Source: an uncultured Lachnospiraceae bacterium (lineage in GTDB: Bacteria > Bacillota > Clostridia > Lachnospirales > Lachnospiraceae). From it: a stretch of DNA of 64,000 bases. The stretch lies in contig CALWBQ010000039.1 of assembly GCA_944376125.1 (NCBI GenBank), forward strand, positions 1 to 64,000, read 5' to 3'. The notes under the pieces are model-generated. The model saw nothing but the letters and a program-made list of their open reading frames with translations. It made no database searches and was not told the DNA's origin. This document shows positions 61,675 to 64,000 of this stretch, piece after piece. Position 1 is the first letter of the stretch; each line of letters opens with the position of its first letter. The position numbers and the translations under genes are program-made.

Positions 61675-62730
61675 TTAGCTGTTGATGATACGGTTCCACT
61701 GATCAATCCAATCGCTCAGCACTTCGTTGACCAGAGTATAATTTAAAACTCTTGCATTTTCTGCTGTCTCACCATAGGTCATGTTAACAGACTGTTCAGG
61801 CGTCAGCTCTACCTGGCTGTTGGTAGGCGCTTCGTTCAGTGCCGGAGCGGTCTTGGTCTGCAGCTCTTTGCTCAGACGGTAGTTGATATACTCATAAGCC
61901 AGCTCTTTATTCTTTGCATTCTTTGGAATACTGAGCATATTAAAGTTTGCGTAGGTTCCTTCCGGAGCAAAGTAAATCAGGTTCGGATTTGCCGCCAGAA
62001 TCGTGGGAACACCGAAATCACCGACCACGGCAACTGCAACTTCACCGGAAGTAAACATATTGATCAGATCAGAGGACTTGGCATAGGACTTTACCAGGTT
62101 AGGCTTTAACTCTTCCAGCGCCTTAAATGCGGCCTCCCCCTTATCAGCCTCAATATCTCCGCCTGCATGGTCATTGGCCACGTAAACCATAGCTGGGCCA
62201 AAGGTGGTGGTGATGTCCGGGATTGCTACCATTCCGGTCAGGCTGGGATCCCAGAGATCATCATAACCGGTAATCTCAATATCTATCGCATCCGGGTTGT
62301 AGATGATGCCAATGCTGTTGATGGTGTAAGCGATTCCTTGGCCTTCCTCCGCCAGAGTTTTGGCAGATCCGACCAGGTACTGGCTGTTCTCGATCTTGCT
62401 TAAATCAATGGGCTCAAATAATCCCTCAGAAATCCCTTGAGCCGTCATAGCCTGGGCCAGCTCGATCACATCAATGTTGGACTGAGAGTTTGCGGAAAGT
62501 TTAGTATAACGCTCATTGGTGCTTCCAGTCTCCGTCACAATCTTGCATCCGAACTGTTCCTCAAAGGGAGCGTACACTTCCTCAGCGGAAATGTCCTCGC
62601 TCAGGCCATAGGTGGACAGAACCAGCTCTCTAGAATCGGAATCTCCGCTTCCGCCCTCTGTTCCTGCCGCCCCGGAACAGGCGGTCAGCAACATTGCTGC
62701 ACATAAAGTTGCTGCTGCTATCTTTTTCAT
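61675..62730 (-). CDS. ABC transporter substrate-binding lipoprotein, PotD-like
   Basis: A 351-residue exported lipoprotein. The lipobox LLTACSG puts the lipidated cysteine at residue 18. The rest is a bacterial class 1/2 solute-binding fold resembling the polyamine binder PotD and relatives (DVIELAQAMTAQ, AYTINSIGIIYNPDAI, GEVAVAVVGDFGVPTIL, KELAYEYINYRLS). PotD-type proteins also bind other small cations, thiamine or iron, so the cargo is open. It follows the ATPase gene by 114 nt. The gap holds a hairpin (62763-62788) that could stabilise the upstream message. Confidence 0.9.
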   Translation of the reverse strand: MKKIAAATLCAAMLLTACSGAAGTEGGSGDSDSRELVLSTYGLSEDISAEEVYAPFEEQFGCKIVTETGSTNERYTKLSANSQSNIDVIELAQAMTAQGISEGLFEPIDLSKIENSQYLVGSAKTLAEEGQGIAYTINSIGIIYNPDAIDIEITGYDDLWDPSLTGMVAIPDITTTFGPAMVYVANDHAGGDIEADKGEAAFKALEELKPNLVKSYAKSSDLINMFTSGEVAVAVVGDFGVPTILAANPNLIYFAPEGTYANFNMLSIPKNAKNKELAYEYINYRLSKELQTKTAPALNEAPTNSQVELTPEQSVNMTYGETAENARVLNYTLVNEVLSDWIDQWNRIINS

Positions 62731-62844
62731 AATTTTTCTCTCCTTTTATTATATATGGCCTGGAACCGGAAATATCCGGCTCCGGTTTCTATCATATTGT
62801 TGATGAAACTCTCGCGCCGCGCGATTACTTGAACGGCAAAAGGT

Positions 62845-63882
62845 CTACCTGCTTACCAGGATCAGCTTATTTGCCGGCAGATACAGACGGATGGGATCCC
62901 CCTCCTGGAATTGATCCTCCGCCCTCATATTCACCATAAACTTTCCAGCGGAAGTAGAAACCTCATACTGGTAGCTCTTGCCCAGGAATGTGCGAACTCC
63001 CACAGTTCCTTCCAGCACATTGGCAGTTCGTCCCTCCCGGTCGATCTCAATGTCCTCCGGGCGGATAGTTCCCGTCAGGGCCGCCTCCTCGTGGGGCGTT
63101 TCCACCGCAAACACCTTCCCGTCTGCCGTCTGGTAGACGTCCCCGGACTTTTTCAGATCCAGGAAATTCTCAAAACCAATAAATCTTGCCACAAACTCTG
63201 TCTTTGGATGACGGTAAATATTCTCAGGGGAATCGTACTGCTCAATGACACCCTGGTTCATAACCGCCACTTTGTCGGAAATGGAGAAGCACTCTTCCTG
63301 GTCATGGGTGACAAACAGGGTTGTAATCCCCAGCTTCTTCTGAATCCGCTTGATCTCCACCCTCATGTTGACTCTCAGCTTTGCATCCAGGTTGCTTAAA
63401 GGCTCGTCCAGCAGAAGCAGCTTCGGCTCAATCACCAGCGCTCTCGCCAGGGCCACTCTCTGACGCTGGCCGCCAGACATCTGCTGGGGAAAACGGTCTG
63501 CCAGGTCGGTAAGGCCGCAGACCTCAAGGATATCCTTAACCTTGCGGTCAATCTCGTCTTTTCCCATCTTTCTCATCTTTAAGCCGAAGGCCACATTGTC
63601 ATAGACGCTCAGATGCGGAAACAGAGCGTAGCTCTGGAACACCAGGCCAAAATTTCTCTTGTGAACCGGCACCTTTGTCAGGTCATCGCCGTCCAGCCGG
63701 AAAGTGCCCTCCTGAGGATCGATAAAACCTGCAACCACCCTGAGAGTTGTTGTCTTACCGCATCCGCTGGGACCCAAGAGAGAGACCAGCTCGCCCTTCT
63801 CTACTTCCAGATTCAGTCCCTTTAAAATCTGTTTCTTCTTATCATAACATACTGCAATATTTTCCAAGGTCATAAACGCCAT
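62845..63882 (-). CDS. ABC transporter ATP-binding protein, PotA-like
   Basis: A 345-residue ABC ATPase. Walker A LLGPSGCGKTTTLRV (about 35-49), the ABC signature MSGGQRQRVALARAL, Walker B LLLLDEPLSNLDAKLRV and the H-loop FVTHDQEE are complete. The C-terminal domain of about 110 residues (TIRPEDIEIDREGRTANVL onward) is the TOBE/OB regulatory domain of PotA/MalK/UgpC-type importers. AGGAGG precedes the ATG. It is downstream of the permease cut by the window edge and upstream of the solute-binding protein. Confidence 0.93.
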   Translation of the reverse strand: MAFMTLENIAVCYDKKKQILKGLNLEVEKGELVSLLGPSGCGKTTTLRVVAGFIDPQEGTFRLDGDDLTKVPVHKRNFGLVFQSYALFPHLSVYDNVAFGLKMRKMGKDEIDRKVKDILEVCGLTDLADRFPQQMSGGQRQRVALARALVIEPKLLLLDEPLSNLDAKLRVNMRVEIKRIQKKLGITTLFVTHDQEECFSISDKVAVMNQGVIEQYDSPENIYRHPKTEFVARFIGFENFLDLKKSGDVYQTADGKVFAVETPHEEAALTGTIRPEDIEIDREGRTANVLEGTVGVRTFLGKSYQYEVSTSAGKFMVNMRAEDQFQEGDPIRLYLPANKLILVSR

Positions 63883-63894
63883 TGTATTTTCCTC

Positions 63895-64000
63895 CTACTT
63901 AGCCAATGAAGCGATTCCCAGGGTCTTATCCACAATCACCATGATCAGCATGGTAGCGGCCATCAGAACCACCGATACGGCAGATACAGTTGGGTTGTAA
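63895..64000 (-). CDS. ABC permease, 3' end only (PotC-like), cut by the window
   Basis: The last 34 codons of a gene that continues beyond 64000. They encode VSAVSVVLMAATMLIMVIVDKT, a C-terminal membrane helix typical of PotC-type permeases, and end in a TAG 12 nt before the ATPase start, within its ribosome site. The position before the ATPase supports the assignment. Confidence 0.75.
   Translation of the reverse strand, partial: YNPTVSAVSVVLMAATMLIMVIVDKTLGIASLAK

Overview
The window looks like chromosomal DNA of an anaerobic, Gram-positive, probably spore-forming Clostridia member, most likely a Lachnospiraceae relative. The grounds are AGGAGG ribosome sites, sigma-A-type promoters, rubrerythrin, PPi-type phosphofructokinases, a DUF6062/DUF1848/DUF523 complement, a LysM-GH18 spore-cortex-type hydrolase, and a mcsA-mcsB-clpC-radA stress operon. 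Most genes lie on the minus strand. The genus assignment is an inference from gene content and style; nothing here proves it.

Layout. Positions 1-2.4 kb carry rubrerythrin, a Nudix hydrolase and a DUF6062 protein. A small plus-strand HTH gene follows. A cell-wall block (2.9-10.2 kb) holds two D,D-carboxypeptidases, an LCP ligase and a YkuD L,D-transpeptidase, with a DUF1848 gene inside it. DUF523, MATE, AI-2E-type and LysR genes follow. From 14.5 to 20.3 kb a five-gene minus-strand operon (SLC13-type permease, ferredoxin, AprA/FrdA-type flavoprotein, cysteine-desulfidase-like protein, opine-dehydrogenase-like protein) looks like an unassigned catabolic pathway. Then come a CDF metal exporter, purL, two PPi-type PFK paralogues flanking an orphan sigma-like protein, a LysR regulator, a nuclease-helicase fusion and a Crh-like HPr. 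tRNA-Trp, an MFS transporter and a small gene with two LexA boxes follow.

From 35.7 to 42.2 kb is the operon GntR - mcsA - mcsB - clpC - conserved hypothetical - radA. It resembles the Bacillus ctsR operon, but a YtrA-type GntR repressor stands where CtsR normally is, and it has a perfect inverted repeat over its own promoter.

The accessory region is a BREX-like phage-defence island (about 43.5-58.4 kb). Its minus-strand order is XRE regulator, AAA ATPase, PD-(D/E)XK-like protein, brxA, brxB, brxC, small membrane protein, pglX, AlbA/Schlafen-type ATPase, pglZ. No brxL is present. The ATPase/nuclease pair sits next to a short diverged remnant of a second brxA, which suggests a cassette inserted into or recombined within the BREX operon. 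This pair is my best candidate for an undescribed system. Upstream of the XRE gene lie two copies of a 31-nt palindrome that also occurs in front of the helicase gene.

The right end (58.6-64 kb) is an operon of a PotABCD-like ABC importer with adenine deaminase and a second amidohydrolase, which suggests uptake and deamination of a purine-like compound. The permease is cut by the window edge. I saw no rRNA, CRISPR array, prophage or transposase.
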